Positions 1-9,609 of a stretch of DNA of 64,000 nucleotides are shown here, one piece after another. Positions within the stretch are counted from its first letter, which is position 1, and every line of letters starts with the position of its first letter. Source of the DNA: Algoriphagus sp. NG3. GTDB lineage: Bacteria; Bacteroidota; Bacteroidia; Cytophagales; Cyclobacteriaceae. The DNA lies in the NCBI RefSeq assembly GCF_034119865.1, contig NZ_CP139421.1, positions 5,738,501-5,802,500 on the forward strand, written 5' to 3'. The translations under genes were made by a program, and so were the position numbers. The notes below the pieces were generated by a model. The model had not been told where the DNA came from. It was given only the letters and a program-made list of their open reading frames with translations, and searched no databases.

Positions 1-642
1 GTACTTTATTCTGTGATGTTTGCTTTTAGCCTCGCGGTATTGGTGGCCTTTACTTACTATAGAACTACTGAAATAGCTGGCTATAGCACCCCGTTCATCC
101 AGTCACTCATACTTAGCCCAATTGTAGCTATAATGGTGATCCAAGCGATAGGAGATAGTGTTGCAATCGGGTTGGGTATGCTAGGAGCCTTGGCAATAAT
201 AAGGTTTAGAACCAATTTCAGAAACCCGAGAAATATAATTTTTCTATTTGCGTCACTGGCTATAGGGATTTCCTGTGGCGTTTATGGTTTTGAAATAGCG
301 ATTGTAGGAACTTTGTTTTTTTGCCTGACGGCTTTTATGCTAAACTCCACTTTCTTGGGAGAAAAGTATCCGCCAATTGGGGTATTACGGATTAATTATG
401 GAGGTAAGGAGGATTTGAAGGCGCCTATAGAGGAAGAGCTAAGTAAGTGGTGCAAATCATACAATCTGCTAATGGTAAGAACCAATGATGCTGAGGAAGC
501 TGGCCGGAACTACCAATACAATTATCAGATAAGAATGAGAAAGCAAGAAGAACAGACTTTTCTCTTTGCGGCACTTAAAGAGGTTAACCCCCAATTTTCT
601 ATTCGGATGGAATACGATACTGTAAGTGAAACTTTTAATTGA
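1..642 (+). CDS. DUF4956 family membrane protein, 5' end cut by window edge
   Basis: The reading frame is open through base 1, so the gene very likely begins upstream; a GTG at 13 is only the first possible start visible. The protein has about four hydrophobic segments in its first 120 residues, with the family-like stretch 'GMLGALAIIRFRTNFRNPRN' in the loop, followed by a soluble C-terminal domain of about 90 residues. This matches the DUF4956 family of inner-membrane proteins, whose biochemical role is unknown. Members often sit beside VTC-type polyphosphate polymerase or CotH genes; if so here, those genes lie to the left of the window. The next two genes, an adaptor and a TolC-like protein, follow with almost no spacing and suggest a shared envelope or export function. 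Confidence 0.75.
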   Translation, partial: VLYSVMFAFSLAVLVAFTYYRTTEIAGYSTPFIQSLILSPIVAIMVIQAIGDSVAIGLGMLGALAIIRFRTNFRNPRNIIFLFASLAIGISCGVYGFEIAIVGTLFFCLTAFMLNSTFLGEKYPPIGVLRINYGGKEDLKAPIEEELSKWCKSYNLLMVRTNDAEEAGRNYQYNYQIRMRKQEEQTFLFAALKEVNPQFSIRMEYDTVSETFN

Positions 643-644
643 TT

Positions 645-1649
645 ATGAGTAAGGCTAAGTACATTGTGTTTTTTTGGTTGATTATAGTCGGGGCTTTGAT
701 TTATTTTAATTTCAATCTCCACAGTTTTAATAAATCCTTTTACGGGATAGCGGAGAACAGTGATTTTGTGGTCAGTTACGGAGGTTTGGTGGAGATTAGT
801 AAGATCCATGTGGTTCAGGGGCAGACAGTACAGCCTGGAGATACACTCATCGAGGTGTTTAGGCCTGAATTGGATGAACGAATACGGCAGATCACTGACC
901 AGTTGATCACCTTGAGGAGTCAAAAGACAGCTGCTGGATTTGATTCTAAATCAATGATTTCCCAACTGGAGGCGGAAATCAAGGCCAAACGGGCGGAAAT
1001 AGAATCCCAGATCAAGCAAATTGAGATGCAATATTCAATCAACAAATCCTTGACCAATGAGTTGAAAAGTATCCAGTTTGAAGCAGATAGCAGCCCTCTT
1101 ATTAACCCTACGAAGGTACGTATAGAGGCATTAAAAAATGATTTGGAACTTATGACAAACCCGTTGGAGCTGCGGATCGAACAGCTGAGAGCCCAATCAG
1201 GTTCTCAGGAGAATCCTTTTGCCACCCAAATAGGCAATTTGGAGAAGGAGATAGAAAAGCTGGAGCAGGAAAAGAAAAAACTGACAGTCTATGCGCAAGC
1301 AGAGGGGGTGATTGGGACTATAGCTTTCAAAATCGGAGAAATTGTTTCGCCTTACACCCCTATTTTGATACTGAATTCGCAGACACCGGCATACATTACC
1401 GGTTTCATACATGAAGACAGTTATCAGAATATTCAAATCAAGGATCGAGTCCAGGTCCAATCGCTGGCAGATAGGTCGAAGAAACTGGAAGGCGAAGTGG
1501 TGGGAGTGGGGTCTAGCATTACCGAATATCCTGAACGGTTAAGAAAAAACATTGATGTGAGACTTTGGGGAAGAGAAGTTCAGGTGAGGGTTCCCCGTCA
1601 AAACCAATTACTTCTTGGAGAGAAAGTCATACTCAAAAAAATCTTTTAA
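645..1649 (+). CDS. HlyD-like membrane fusion (adaptor) protein
   Basis: One N-terminal membrane segment (about residues 6-24) is followed by a lipoyl-type half ('VVSYGGLVEISKIHVVQGQTVQPGDTL', shown here only as a motif region near residues 40-70), a long alpha-helical coiled coil (about 85-215, rich in E, K, Q and L), the second lipoyl half ('AEGVIGTIAFKIGEIV') and a beta-barrel domain. This is the layout of periplasmic adaptor proteins of tripartite exporters. I chose the ATG at 645, two bases past the previous stop; a TTG at 639 would overlap that gene. Length (about 334 aa) is normal for the family. No ABC or RND pump is encoded in the visible part, so the inner-membrane partner may be the upstream DUF4956 protein or a gene outside the window. 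The substrate is unknown. Confidence 0.75.
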   Translation: MSKAKYIVFFWLIIVGALIYFNFNLHSFNKSFYGIAENSDFVVSYGGLVEISKIHVVQGQTVQPGDTLIEVFRPELDERIRQITDQLITLRSQKTAAGFDSKSMISQLEAEIKAKRAEIESQIKQIEMQYSINKSLTNELKSIQFEADSSPLINPTKVRIEALKNDLELMTNPLELRIEQLRAQSGSQENPFATQIGNLEKEIEKLEQEKKKLTVYAQAEGVIGTIAFKIGEIVSPYTPILILNSQTPAYITGFIHEDSYQNIQIKDRVQVQSLADRSKKLEGEVVGVGSSITEYPERLRKNIDVRLWGREVQVRVPRQNQLLLGEKVILKKIF

Positions 1650-1650
1650 T

Positions 1651-2892
1651 ATGTTATTGTTTTATATAATGCTGCCATTTGTTGGTTTATCTGCACAGGA
1701 TACAGCCAAGACTACCACTACTGCTATTTTAGCTACGGCGATCGAAGATTCAAATTATAACTACCATACGGATCAGGTTGACTATATCGATGAAAATACC
1801 TACAGCCTATCCTATATTGATCATTTAGAGCTTAGGACAAGAACCCGAAATTTTGACTTGAATGAACAATCATATCGATTTAGGGCTTACACTAACTTTC
1901 CTAAAGAGAGAAAGCTGAACGACAAGTATAAAGCTAAAAGCTTGGATGAAGGTAGGCTTCAAGGTAAGGAAAAGCTCAACAATGCCCTTGAATACCGCTA
2001 TAAGCTAATTATATCGATGATCAAAAATGAGGAAGTTCTACAAGGAAAGCTGAAGTTGAAAGAATTGCTGGAAGACCGAATAACAATTTTGAAGAAGCTG
2101 GCCAACAACCTCGATTTTGATTATCAGGATCTCCTAGACGCAGAGAATGACTATCACAAACTGCAAATTGACCTTGTGGATTTAGAAAACAACATGATCC
2201 AATCTTCCAGGGAGGTATCTGAGTTGTTGGGGGTAAAAGAAAAGGTGCGGCTGGACAAGGAGGGTATCATATCAGTGGAGGGAATTGCCCTATTTGTAAA
2301 TTCTTTTGACAAAGAGATTGCTGAAGACAATCTTTATTATGCGCAACAAAGCTTGGACGTCGAACTTGCGGAATTGGAGTATGAACAAAAAAAGGCATCG
2401 GCCAAAACGCCCCTTAAATTTCTTGAAGCTTCCTATAGGGATGATTTTAATGAAGGGTTCCGAAAAGATTTCAGTCTTGGTTTAGGACTCAAAATACCAG
2501 TTGGATCAGCGGTGAAAGGGAGTCTTAACGAACGTGTCATCAAAATCGCCAAGGAAAAGAACAATCTGGATGATATAAAATATGAATTGGAGGAAGATAT
2601 TTCGGAAACCTTAACCGTCCTTGAGGTGCTTTTTGCCAAGCATCGGCTACTGTCACAGATTCTGGAGGAGAGCAATGAAGAAGAGTCATTGAAAAAATAC
2701 CAAGCCATAGAGGGAATCTCCCCTTTGGTATTGCTAAAGGTGAAAGAAAACATGATCAAAAAAAGACAGATCTTACTGGATATGGAAAAACAGATTTTTT
2801 CTACCTATTTGAAGTTTCTTGATTTAAATGGGTTACTTGTAAGAAGTCCTGTTGTCAACTATCTCAGCAGTAAAAGCGACTTGGTTTTTTGA
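1651..2892 (+). CDS. TolC-like outer-membrane efflux protein, divergent
   Basis: The ATG at 1651 follows the adaptor's stop by one base and gives a signal peptide ('MLLFYIMLPFVGLSAQ'); a longer TTG-started frame from 1615 would lack a proper signal. The mature 400 residues are dominated by long charged helices with heptad spacing (about 90-210 and 290-390), in two halves, as in TolC-type channels, with a short beta-prone segment ('KDFSLGLGLKIPVG') in the second half. Sequence motifs are weak, so this call rests on architecture, signal peptide and the adjacent HlyD-like gene. Together with the two genes before it, it makes a plausible trans-envelope export line. It could alternatively be a periplasmic coiled-coil protein. 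Confidence 0.6.
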   Translation: MLLFYIMLPFVGLSAQDTAKTTTTAILATAIEDSNYNYHTDQVDYIDENTYSLSYIDHLELRTRTRNFDLNEQSYRFRAYTNFPKERKLNDKYKAKSLDEGRLQGKEKLNNALEYRYKLIISMIKNEEVLQGKLKLKELLEDRITILKKLANNLDFDYQDLLDAENDYHKLQIDLVDLENNMIQSSREVSELLGVKEKVRLDKEGIISVEGIALFVNSFDKEIAEDNLYYAQQSLDVELAELEYEQKKASAKTPLKFLEASYRDDFNEGFRKDFSLGLGLKIPVGSAVKGSLNERVIKIAKEKNNLDDIKYELEEDISETLTVLEVLFAKHRLLSQILEESNEEESLKKYQAIEGISPLVLLKVKENMIKKRQILLDMEKQIFSTYLKFLDLNGLLVRSPVVNYLSSKSDLVF

Positions 2893-3133
2893 TTGCCCTC
2901 ATATGCAATAGCCACGAGCAAGATCATCATTAAAAGACACAGGTCAGTGGTTATTTAATCACAGTATCCTGAAATTTGATAAGCAGTCACAATAAGACAG
3001 CTCTAGTCTTCCCTCAGTTATCAGTCAGAGAGGAAAAAGCGAATATAGCATTTCACATTTTTCTTGTTGGCCTAGGTTTCCTACTTTTAGTTTCTATCCC
3101 GAAAACAGGAATGGAAACTGAATCGGCCTGATT

Positions 3134-4606
3134 ATGCAAAAAATTCTTTCCGGTACCCAAGTCAGTGAGCTGGATAAACGCCATGTGGAATTGAGTGGAC
3201 AAAAAAGTAGTAATGAATTAATGGAAGCGGCTGCACTGGTCTTTGTCGAATGGTTTCTAAATCAGAAATTTTCTGCTGATACGCCGGTGCAGATAGCAGT
3301 GGGCAAGGGCAATAATGGGGGAGATGGCCTTGCGGTAGCCAGACTTTTGTCTGAGTATTCCTATAAAGTATCCATTTTATGCTGTTTTGAATCTATAGAC
3401 TCTTTAAGTCTTGATGCCCTTAAAAATTATAAATCCCTCCCACAGTCTGTGCAGATTTATACTATGGGCAACTGGGAGTTGGCAGAGGAAGGGATACTGA
3501 TTGATGCATTTCTTGGTGTAGGATTAAAGGGCTCCCTCAGGGCAGATGCCATTGATTTAATCAACCGGATCAATGAATTTAAGGGGACTGTAGTAAGCAT
3601 GGATTTACCATCAGGTTTACCATCAGATAAATTGGCCAGTGACACGGTGGTATATGCGGACTATACTGTAAGCTTTGAGTTTCCCAAACTTTCCCTAGTG
3701 CTGCCAGAGCATGCCAATTTAGTAGGGGAGTTGGTCGTTTTGAAGATAGGAATCAGTAGTGAAGCATATGCTGAATTTAATTCTGCCTTTTATTTCCTTG
3801 AGGCCAAAGATATTTCTCCATTGCACAGATCCTTTAACAGGTTTAGCTATAAAGGGGATCTAGGCAAAGTGCTTTTGATAGGGGGAGAGCCGGGTAAAAT
3901 GGGCGCACTTATTCTTTGTGCAAAAAGTGCCTTGCGGACAGGCTCTGGATTGGTGACCTGTCATATGGAAGATTCTGAACGTTTTATTATCCAAACAGCA
4001 GTTCCTGAAGCTATGGCTTCTTGGGGCTTGATTCCAAATCCAGAGATTTACGATGCAGTGGGCATAGGGCCAGGTTGGGGGACGGAAAACAGGGTGCGCA
4101 TGTTTAGGCAATTTCTTCAGGATTACCGAAATCCTATAGTTGTGGATGCAGATGCTCTGAATATACTGGCGAAAAACCCTGATCTGATTCCTTTAGTGCC
4201 AAAAAATTCTGTGCTGACTCCCCATATTGGAGAGTTTTCCAGGCTTGTGGGATCTTCGCCCAATCATCTGGACAGACTGGATAGGGCAAGAAAATTTGCC
4301 GTTGAAAATGAATTGATCGTGGTGCTTAAGGGAGCAAATACGGTAATCAGCTTGCCTGATGGGAAACAGGTTGTCAATTCCTCCGGCACTAAATACATGG
4401 CTACGGGTGGATCGGGAGATGTGCTTACGGGTATGATTACGGCATACCTAGGCATGGGCTATTCACCTGAAAACGCCGCGCTGTGCGGCGTTTATCATCA
4501 TGGTCTGGCAGGTGAAATAGCATCCCAGTCCAAGAGGCGATCCTTAATTGCAAGTGATATTATTGAAGCTATTCCGGAAACATACATCCGCTTAAATATT
4601 TCCTGA
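3134..4606 (+). CDS. nnrD: Bifunctional NAD(P)HX epimerase / ADP-dependent dehydratase
   Basis: This two-domain cytosolic enzyme repairs hydrated NADH and NADPH. The N-terminal half (about 1-210) is the YjeF_N epimerase (NnrE) with the signature 'GKGNNGGDGLAVARLL' and 'MDLPSGLPSD'. The C-terminal half (about 225-490) is the ribokinase-like dehydratase (NnrD) with 'VDADALNILA', 'VLTPHIGEFSRL' and the catalytic 'TGGSGDVLTGMI'. The length of 490 aa is normal for the fused bacterial form. The ATG at 3134 is a clear start. It stands alone, with no overlapping neighbour; the 240 bp before it show no obvious terminator or promoter. Confidence 0.95.
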   Translation: MQKILSGTQVSELDKRHVELSGQKSSNELMEAAALVFVEWFLNQKFSADTPVQIAVGKGNNGGDGLAVARLLSEYSYKVSILCCFESIDSLSLDALKNYKSLPQSVQIYTMGNWELAEEGILIDAFLGVGLKGSLRADAIDLINRINEFKGTVVSMDLPSGLPSDKLASDTVVYADYTVSFEFPKLSLVLPEHANLVGELVVLKIGISSEAYAEFNSAFYFLEAKDISPLHRSFNRFSYKGDLGKVLLIGGEPGKMGALILCAKSALRTGSGLVTCHMEDSERFIIQTAVPEAMASWGLIPNPEIYDAVGIGPGWGTENRVRMFRQFLQDYRNPIVVDADALNILAKNPDLIPLVPKNSVLTPHIGEFSRLVGSSPNHLDRLDRARKFAVENELIVVLKGANTVISLPDGKQVVNSSGTKYMATGGSGDVLTGMITAYLGMGYSPENAALCGVYHHGLAGEIASQSKRRSLIASDIIEAIPETYIRLNIS

Positions 4607-4666
4607 TTTTTTAATCCCGTAAACTTTCTCTGAATAGGATGGGTTCTTCCGATATCCATTTTTCCT

Positions 4667-5192
4667 ATGAGTAAAGAGAAGCTACTGCTATGGCACCTTG
4701 CGGCCATTAATTTTATACACATTGTGGACTTCATGATCTTGATGCCCTTAGACCCTCAGCTTATGCGGATTTTTGGGATATCTCCCCGTGAATTCGGCCT
4801 ATTGGTGTCCTGTTATACGTTCAGCGCAGGGATTTCCAGTTTCTTTTTATGCTGTCAAATGTAATCCCTATTGCAATCATTACTCATTTGGGTGTAACGC
4901 CTATTCCCTTTGTTTGATGATCTCCACGATGTTTTTTGTGACTTCCAATGGCGTGTATGTACCTGCGGCCACAATCGTAACGGGTACGGCAAAACCTGAA
5001 AACAGGGGGGGGCTGAGTTTCAACTCAGCAGTGCAGCAATTGGCCACGGGAGTAGCATCCTTATTCGCTGGAATAATCATCGGGGAAAATGCAGCAGGAG
5101 AGCTTACAAATTACAATGTGGTTGGATATATAGCGATTGTATTCAGTCTGGCACGTATTCCGCTGGTAATGCGGGTCAAGGTAGTGAGTTGA
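4667..5192 (+). pseudogene. Decayed MFS transporter (internal deletion plus frameshifts)
   Basis: The start is a good MFS N-terminus: 'NFIHIVDFMILMPLDPQLM' with the first transmembrane segment and the following loop, ending in a stop at 4862. The end, in another frame from about 4913, reads as a transporter C-terminus with 'GTAKPENRGGLSFNSAVQQ' and two membrane helices. Between them roughly two hundred residues of a normal 12-helix transporter are absent, and a short piece ('SNVIPIAIITHLGVTP') lies in yet another frame. So the gene has a large internal deletion and at least two frame changes, and cannot make a working transporter. The substrate of the parent is unknown. Confidence 0.85.
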
Positions 5193-5322
5193 AAATTTTT
5201 TCATAATCATGTCACAATCAACAGTAACTAATAGAATAAACTGTTTACGAAAATTCAGTAGTAGTCATGTTCTTTTTATATATTGAGTTTTAAATGACTG
5301 TTCAGTAGTCCGTTTATCAGAA

Positions 5323-6471
5323 ATGAACAAAGCATTAAACTCAATTATATTTCTTAGTGCAATCATTTATTGCAGCTCATGCTCTCCAAATGAAGTAGGG
5401 GAATTGCCTGAACTCAATTACAAGCTGACTTATGCTTTTCAATTAGTTGTGGAAGACCACCCGCTTCGAACGTGGAGCCTACAGACCAAAGTCATTGATG
5501 GTGAAGAGTTTCTTTTTTTTGGGGACGTCAAAATGAAGGACAATATCAAAGTCTATAATATCGATGCGCAAAAGTGGGAAGAGACAATCCGATTTGAAAA
5601 GGAAGGGCCTGATGGTATTGGATCAATGAATGGATTTTTTGTACATACTATGGACTCTATTTTTGTGGTAAATAGCTTTGGCTGGCAGGTTCACTTAATG
5701 AATGGAAACCAAAAACTCAAGACCTACAATACCAAAGAAGGAATACCTGTATTAAATCAAATTACACCGTTTACAACAAATAATGCCTTGAAAGGCCTCG
5801 TCAACGGAAAAATGATTTTTTATGGTTTTCCTGAAATACCATATGAGGGACTTGACTATCATAGTAAAGTCAGTGTAGCACAATCAATTGATATAAGCAC
5901 AGGATTGAATACTGTCGGTATTGGCTACCCTTTAGAATACCATGATCATTATTGGCCTGGAGTAATTACTATAATGAATGAACAAGTCGTCAGTCAAGAT
6001 TTGATTTATATGAGCTTCCCACTAAGTGATTCGGTGTATGTTTACAATTCGTCTTTTAATCTATTGAAATCTTTAGATATTTCTTCAATCAATAAGAGGG
6101 AAACCTCAAATTTTGATAGTGAACCGTTAGATAAGATTAATGGAGCTCCGGGTTATTTTGAAGTAATAGGAAAAGGTGCATATACCGACCTCCTCATTGA
6201 TGAAAGGAATAGAATCTTATTTAGAACTATTTCCTTCTCCAAAAGCGATGAAACTTTATTTTCTTCTTTCTCGGAATATAGACTGACCTCAGAAAATAAT
6301 CTGTTGATTTATGACCTTGATCAGGAGAAATTGATAGGAGAGATTAATTTTAGAAAAGAGGAATTGGATAGGGTTCCTATGATGTTTATAGGCCAAAAAG
6401 GTTTATATCTCAGTAAAATGAGTGAAGAAGAGGAAGCTGTAGATTTTTATCTATTATCCTGGGAGCCCTGA
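5323..6471 (+). CDS. DUF4221-type beta-propeller lipoprotein
   Basis: The N-terminus is a lipoprotein signal ending in 'IIYCSSC', with the cysteine near residue 20, so the protein is probably anchored in the outer or inner membrane facing the periplasm. The remaining 360 residues are beta-rich with repeated aromatic/aspartate turns ('EKEGPDGIGSMNGFFV', 'SIFVVNSFGWQVHL') like the DUF4221/6-bladed propeller proteins that are multiplied in Cyclobacteriaceae. Function is not known for the family; ligand binding or signalling is a guess. It is monocistronic and ends at a shared terminator with the convergent asnS. Confidence 0.75.
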   Translation: MNKALNSIIFLSAIIYCSSCSPNEVGELPELNYKLTYAFQLVVEDHPLRTWSLQTKVIDGEEFLFFGDVKMKDNIKVYNIDAQKWEETIRFEKEGPDGIGSMNGFFVHTMDSIFVVNSFGWQVHLMNGNQKLKTYNTKEGIPVLNQITPFTTNNALKGLVNGKMIFYGFPEIPYEGLDYHSKVSVAQSIDISTGLNTVGIGYPLEYHDHYWPGVITIMNEQVVSQDLIYMSFPLSDSVYVYNSSFNLLKSLDISSINKRETSNFDSEPLDKINGAPGYFEVIGKGAYTDLLIDERNRILFRTISFSKSDETLFSSFSEYRLTSENNLLIYDLDQEKLIGEINFRKEELDRVPMMFIGQKGLYLSKMSEEEEAVDFYLLSWEP

Positions 6472-6490
6472 GTTAGGAGCTATTTACTTA

Positions 6491-6520
6491 AACAAGCCCG
6501 ACATTTCTGCCGGGCTTGTT
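6491..6520. terminator. Bidirectional intrinsic terminator between DUF4221 gene and asnS
   Basis: Ten-base perfect arms AACAAGCCCG and CGGGCTTGTT enclose a 10-nt loop, placed between two convergent genes (stops at 6471 and 6525). The arms end in AA/TT and U-rich sequence on both sides is modest, but position and stem strength support termination in both directions. Confidence 0.8.
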
Positions 6521-6524
6521 GCTA

Positions 6525-7976
6525 TTAAAATTCCGCATTGCCCGGAGTTCTCGGGAAAGCAATGACATCCCTGATATTGCCCATGCCTGTGACGAAGAGC
6601 ACCATCCGTTCAAAACCTAGCCCAAAACCTGCGTGTGGGGTAGCCCCAAATCTCCTCGTATCAAGATACCACCACATTTCATCCTGTGGGATATTCATTT
6701 CTTCCATTCTTTTGGTCAGCACATCCATTCGCTCTTCGCGTTGGGAGCCCCCGACGATTTCACCTATGCCCGGAAATAGAATATCCATCGCCGCTACCGT
6801 TTTTCCATCGTCGTTTTGACGCATGTAGAAAGACTTGATGTCTTTTGGATAATCAGTCAGGATAACCGGCTTCTTGAAGTGCTTTTCTACCAGGAAGCGC
6901 TCGTGCTCAGACTGCAAATCTGCTCCCCATGCATCGATCAGGTACGAGAATTTCTTCTTTTTGTTAGGAGTGGAGTTTCTCAGGATTTCAATTGCCTCAG
7001 TGTAGGTGATTCTCACAAAATCATTGTCCACTACAAATCTCAGCTTGTCCATCAAAGTCATTTCGCTTCGTTGGTCTGCAGGCTTTGATTTCTCTTCATC
7101 CTGTAGCCTGGAATCCAGAAATGCCAAATCTTCGGCACAATGGTCAAGCGCATAACGGATCACATATTTCAGGAAATCCTCGGCCAGGTCAGCATTGTCT
7201 TCCGCATCGTAGAAGGCCATCTCTGGTTCGATCATCCAGAACTCCGCCAGATGACGGGTCGTGTTTGAATTCTCTGCCCGGAACGTAGGCCCAAACGTAT
7301 AGATGTCAGCCAGTGCCATAGCCGCCAATTCACCTTCCAATTGACCGGACACTGTGAGATTCGTTTCTCTTTCGAAGAAATCCTGCTTATAATCGATCCC
7401 TCCCTCTTCAGTTCTGGGGGGATTCTTCAGATCCAGTGTAGTCACCTTGAACGTCTCTCCAGCACCTTCAGCATCCGAAGCCGTAATGATAGGAGTGTGG
7501 ATGTAGAAAAATCCTTTTTCGTCAAAATACTTATGGACAGCAAAAGCCAAGGCATGCCTTACCCTGAAAACTGCGCCAAATGTATTGGTTCGCATTCTAA
7601 GGTGGGCATTTTCCCGAAGGAATTCCAAGGAATGTTTCTTTGGCTGCAGGGGATACTTCTCAGGATCTGCTTCGCCCAGCACTTCTATGGAAACTGCATT
7701 TAACTCAGAACTCTGCCCCGATCCCTGGGATTCGACTACCATGCCAGTCACTTTTAGACAAGCTCCAGTGGTACATTTTTTCAGGACATCTTCTGTAATC
7801 AGATTTGGGTCAGCCACTACCTGGTAATTGGTGATGATGGAGCCGTCATTCAGCGCAATGAATGAAACATTTTTGTTCCCTCTCTTTGTGCGTACCCAGC
7901 CCATCAAGGTCACTTCAGTCCCAATAGGATTTGTATCCAGGATGGTCTTTATTTTGACTCGTTTGTTAAATGCCAT
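6525..7976 (-). CDS. asnS: Asparaginyl-tRNA synthetase
   Basis: Charges tRNA-Asn with asparagine in the cytosol. The N-terminal OB-fold anticodon-binding domain ('[20 protein letters not shown]', about 24-45) is followed by the class II catalytic core: motif 1 around '[18 protein letters not shown]', motif 2 '[21 protein letters not shown]' region (about 255-275) and motif 3 '[15 protein letters not shown]' near the C-terminus. The motif '[13 protein letters not shown]' and the length of 483 aa fit AsnRS rather than AspRS. The ATG at 7976 is well placed. It is transcribed alone toward the DUF4221 gene. Confidence 0.97.
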   Translation of the reverse strand: MAFNKRVKIKTILDTNPIGTEVTLMGWVRTKRGNKNVSFIALNDGSIITNYQVVADPNLITEDVLKKCTTGACLKVTGMVVESQGSGQSSELNAVSIEVLGEADPEKYPLQPKKHSLEFLRENAHLRMRTNTFGAVFRVRHALAFAVHKYFDEKGFFYIHTPIITASDAEGAGETFKVTTLDLKNPPRTEEGGIDYKQDFFERETNLTVSGQLEGELAAMALADIYTFGPTFRAENSNTTRHLAEFWMIEPEMAFYDAEDNADLAEDFLKYVIRYALDHCAEDLAFLDSRLQDEEKSKPADQRSEMTLMDKLRFVVDNDFVRITYTEAIEILRNSTPNKKKKFSYLIDAWGADLQSEHERFLVEKHFKKPVILTDYPKDIKSFYMRQNDDGKTVAAMDILFPGIGEIVGGSQREERMDVLTKRMEEMNIPQDEMWWYLDTRRFGATPHAGFGLGFERMVLFVTGMGNIRDVIAFPRTPGNAEF

Positions 7977-8079
7977 TTGGTGAATTTTTTATGAGGATTT
8001 TAGAAGTCCTGCGAATATGTTAAAGGAATGCAAAAAAACGATTAAATAAGCTTTTTATCAAAAATTCCCTTGTTTTTCA

Positions 8080-8087
8080 TAACTTTG
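8080..8087 (+). promoter_or_regulatory. Possible -7 element upstream of rpoN
   Basis: TAACTTTG fits the Bacteroidota -7 consensus TAnnTTTG, 67 bp before the rpoN ATG. I do not see a TTG at the expected 19-20 bp upstream, so the call is tentative. Confidence 0.4.
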
Positions 8088-8154
8088 GCATGAGGGCTTT
8101 TTCAAATGGAAAGGCCTTTTTTTAACCCAAACATCAGGTATTACCTTATATCGA

Positions 8155-9609
8155 ATGCAAAAGCTAAATCTTAGCCAATCACTTTCTCAGAAACTTTCAC
8201 CTCAGCAAATCCAATTCATCAAATTGCTGCAGGTACCTACAGCTGAGCTTGATACTCGGATAGAAGAGGAACTTGAAATCAATCCTGCCCTGGAAGAAGG
8301 CAAAACTGAAGAGAAAGATGCCAAGGAGGATGAATACGAGGATACTTATGAGGAGGAGACTCCTCAGGATGATCGGGATGTGAACATCGACGATTACCTG
8401 GATGACGAGTACGGCGGGTACAAAATGCAAGGCGACGGCAACTATAATGCTGATGAGGAGGATCGTGAAATCCCTATTTCCAGCCAGTCTTCCCTGCATG
8501 AGCAACTAGTCTCCCAATTGAGCTTCCTGAGGTTGGATGATCGCGAAAAAATTATTGGAGAGCAGCTGATAGGAAGTATAGAAAATGACGGATATATACG
8601 CCGGGATCTGGATTCTATTATCAACGACCTGGCTTTTAGTCAGAACATAGAAACTGATATCGATGAGCTTGAAGAAATCCTGAGGAAAATCCAGAATTTT
8701 GACCCTGCAGGTATAGCATCCCGGAGTTTACAGGAGTGTCTCACGATACAGCTAGAGCGTAAGGAGCATCCGGATGATCCTACAGTACAGAATGCATTGA
8801 AGATAATCCAGGAATGCTTCGATGAATTCATTAAGAAGCATTATACCAAAATTCAAAAACGCTGCGACATGTCCGACGAAGAGACTAAAGATGCAGTGAA
8901 TTTGATAACTAAGCTAAACCCTAAACCAGGGGGAGTGGCAGATGGACTGGTACGGACCCAGTACGTAATCCCGGACTTTATTCTGACAAATACAGGAGGG
9001 AAATTCGAGATTAGCCTGAACTCCAAGAATGCACCGGAACTGAGGATTTCCAGATCATACTCTGAGATGTTCGATGCCTATGACAAAAGCGATAAAAAGG
9101 ATAAGAAGCTGAAAGAGACAGTCACTTTTGTAAAGCAAAAGCTGGATGCCGCCAAGTGGTTTATAGATGCCATCAAGCAACGTCAAAATACTCTTCTGAG
9201 AACTATGGAGGCCATTCTTCAGTACCAAAAAGAGTTTTTCATAGATGGGGATGAGACAAATCTGCGGCCTATGATCCTGAAAGATATAGCAGAGCGTATA
9301 GATATGGATATTTCCACTGTTTCCAGAGTGGCAAACAGTAAGGCTATTCAGACAGAGTTTGGTGTATATCCGCTGAAATACTTCTTCTCAGAAGGCATAG
9401 CCACCGATAGCGGAGAGGACGTGAGTAACAGGGAAGTGAAGTATATCCTGCAGGGCATGGTGGATGCGGAGGACAAAAAGAAACCGCTCTCCGATGATAA
9501 GCTAGTCAAAATGCTTAACAGCAAAGGGTATAATATCGCACGAAGAACGGTGGCGAAATACAGAGAGCAGTTGCAAATCCCTGTTGCCCGACTAAGAAAA
9601 GAATTGTAG
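8155..9609 (+). CDS. rpoN: RNA polymerase sigma-54 factor
   Basis: The protein directs core polymerase to -24/-12 promoters that need AAA+ activators. Region I is visible at the N-terminus ('LSQSLSQKLSPQQIQFIKLL', glutamine- and leucine-rich), followed by an acidic region II (about 45-95, runs of D and E), the core-binding domain and the C-terminal DNA-binding part with the RpoN box 'ARRTVAKYREQL'. The length of 484 aa is typical. The start at 8155 gives a canonical N-terminus. The stop overlaps the start of the next gene by one base, indicating co-transcription. No sigma-54 activator is encoded in this window. Confidence 0.97.
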   Translation: MQKLNLSQSLSQKLSPQQIQFIKLLQVPTAELDTRIEEELEINPALEEGKTEEKDAKEDEYEDTYEEETPQDDRDVNIDDYLDDEYGGYKMQGDGNYNADEEDREIPISSQSSLHEQLVSQLSFLRLDDREKIIGEQLIGSIENDGYIRRDLDSIINDLAFSQNIETDIDELEEILRKIQNFDPAGIASRSLQECLTIQLERKEHPDDPTVQNALKIIQECFDEFIKKHYTKIQKRCDMSDEETKDAVNLITKLNPKPGGVADGLVRTQYVIPDFILTNTGGKFEISLNSKNAPELRISRSYSEMFDAYDKSDKKDKKLKETVTFVKQKLDAAKWFIDAIKQRQNTLLRTMEAILQYQKEFFIDGDETNLRPMILKDIAERIDMDISTVSRVANSKAIQTEFGVYPLKYFFSEGIATDSGEDVSNREVKYILQGMVDAEDKKKPLSDDKLVKMLNSKGYNIARRTVAKYREQLQIPVARLRKEL

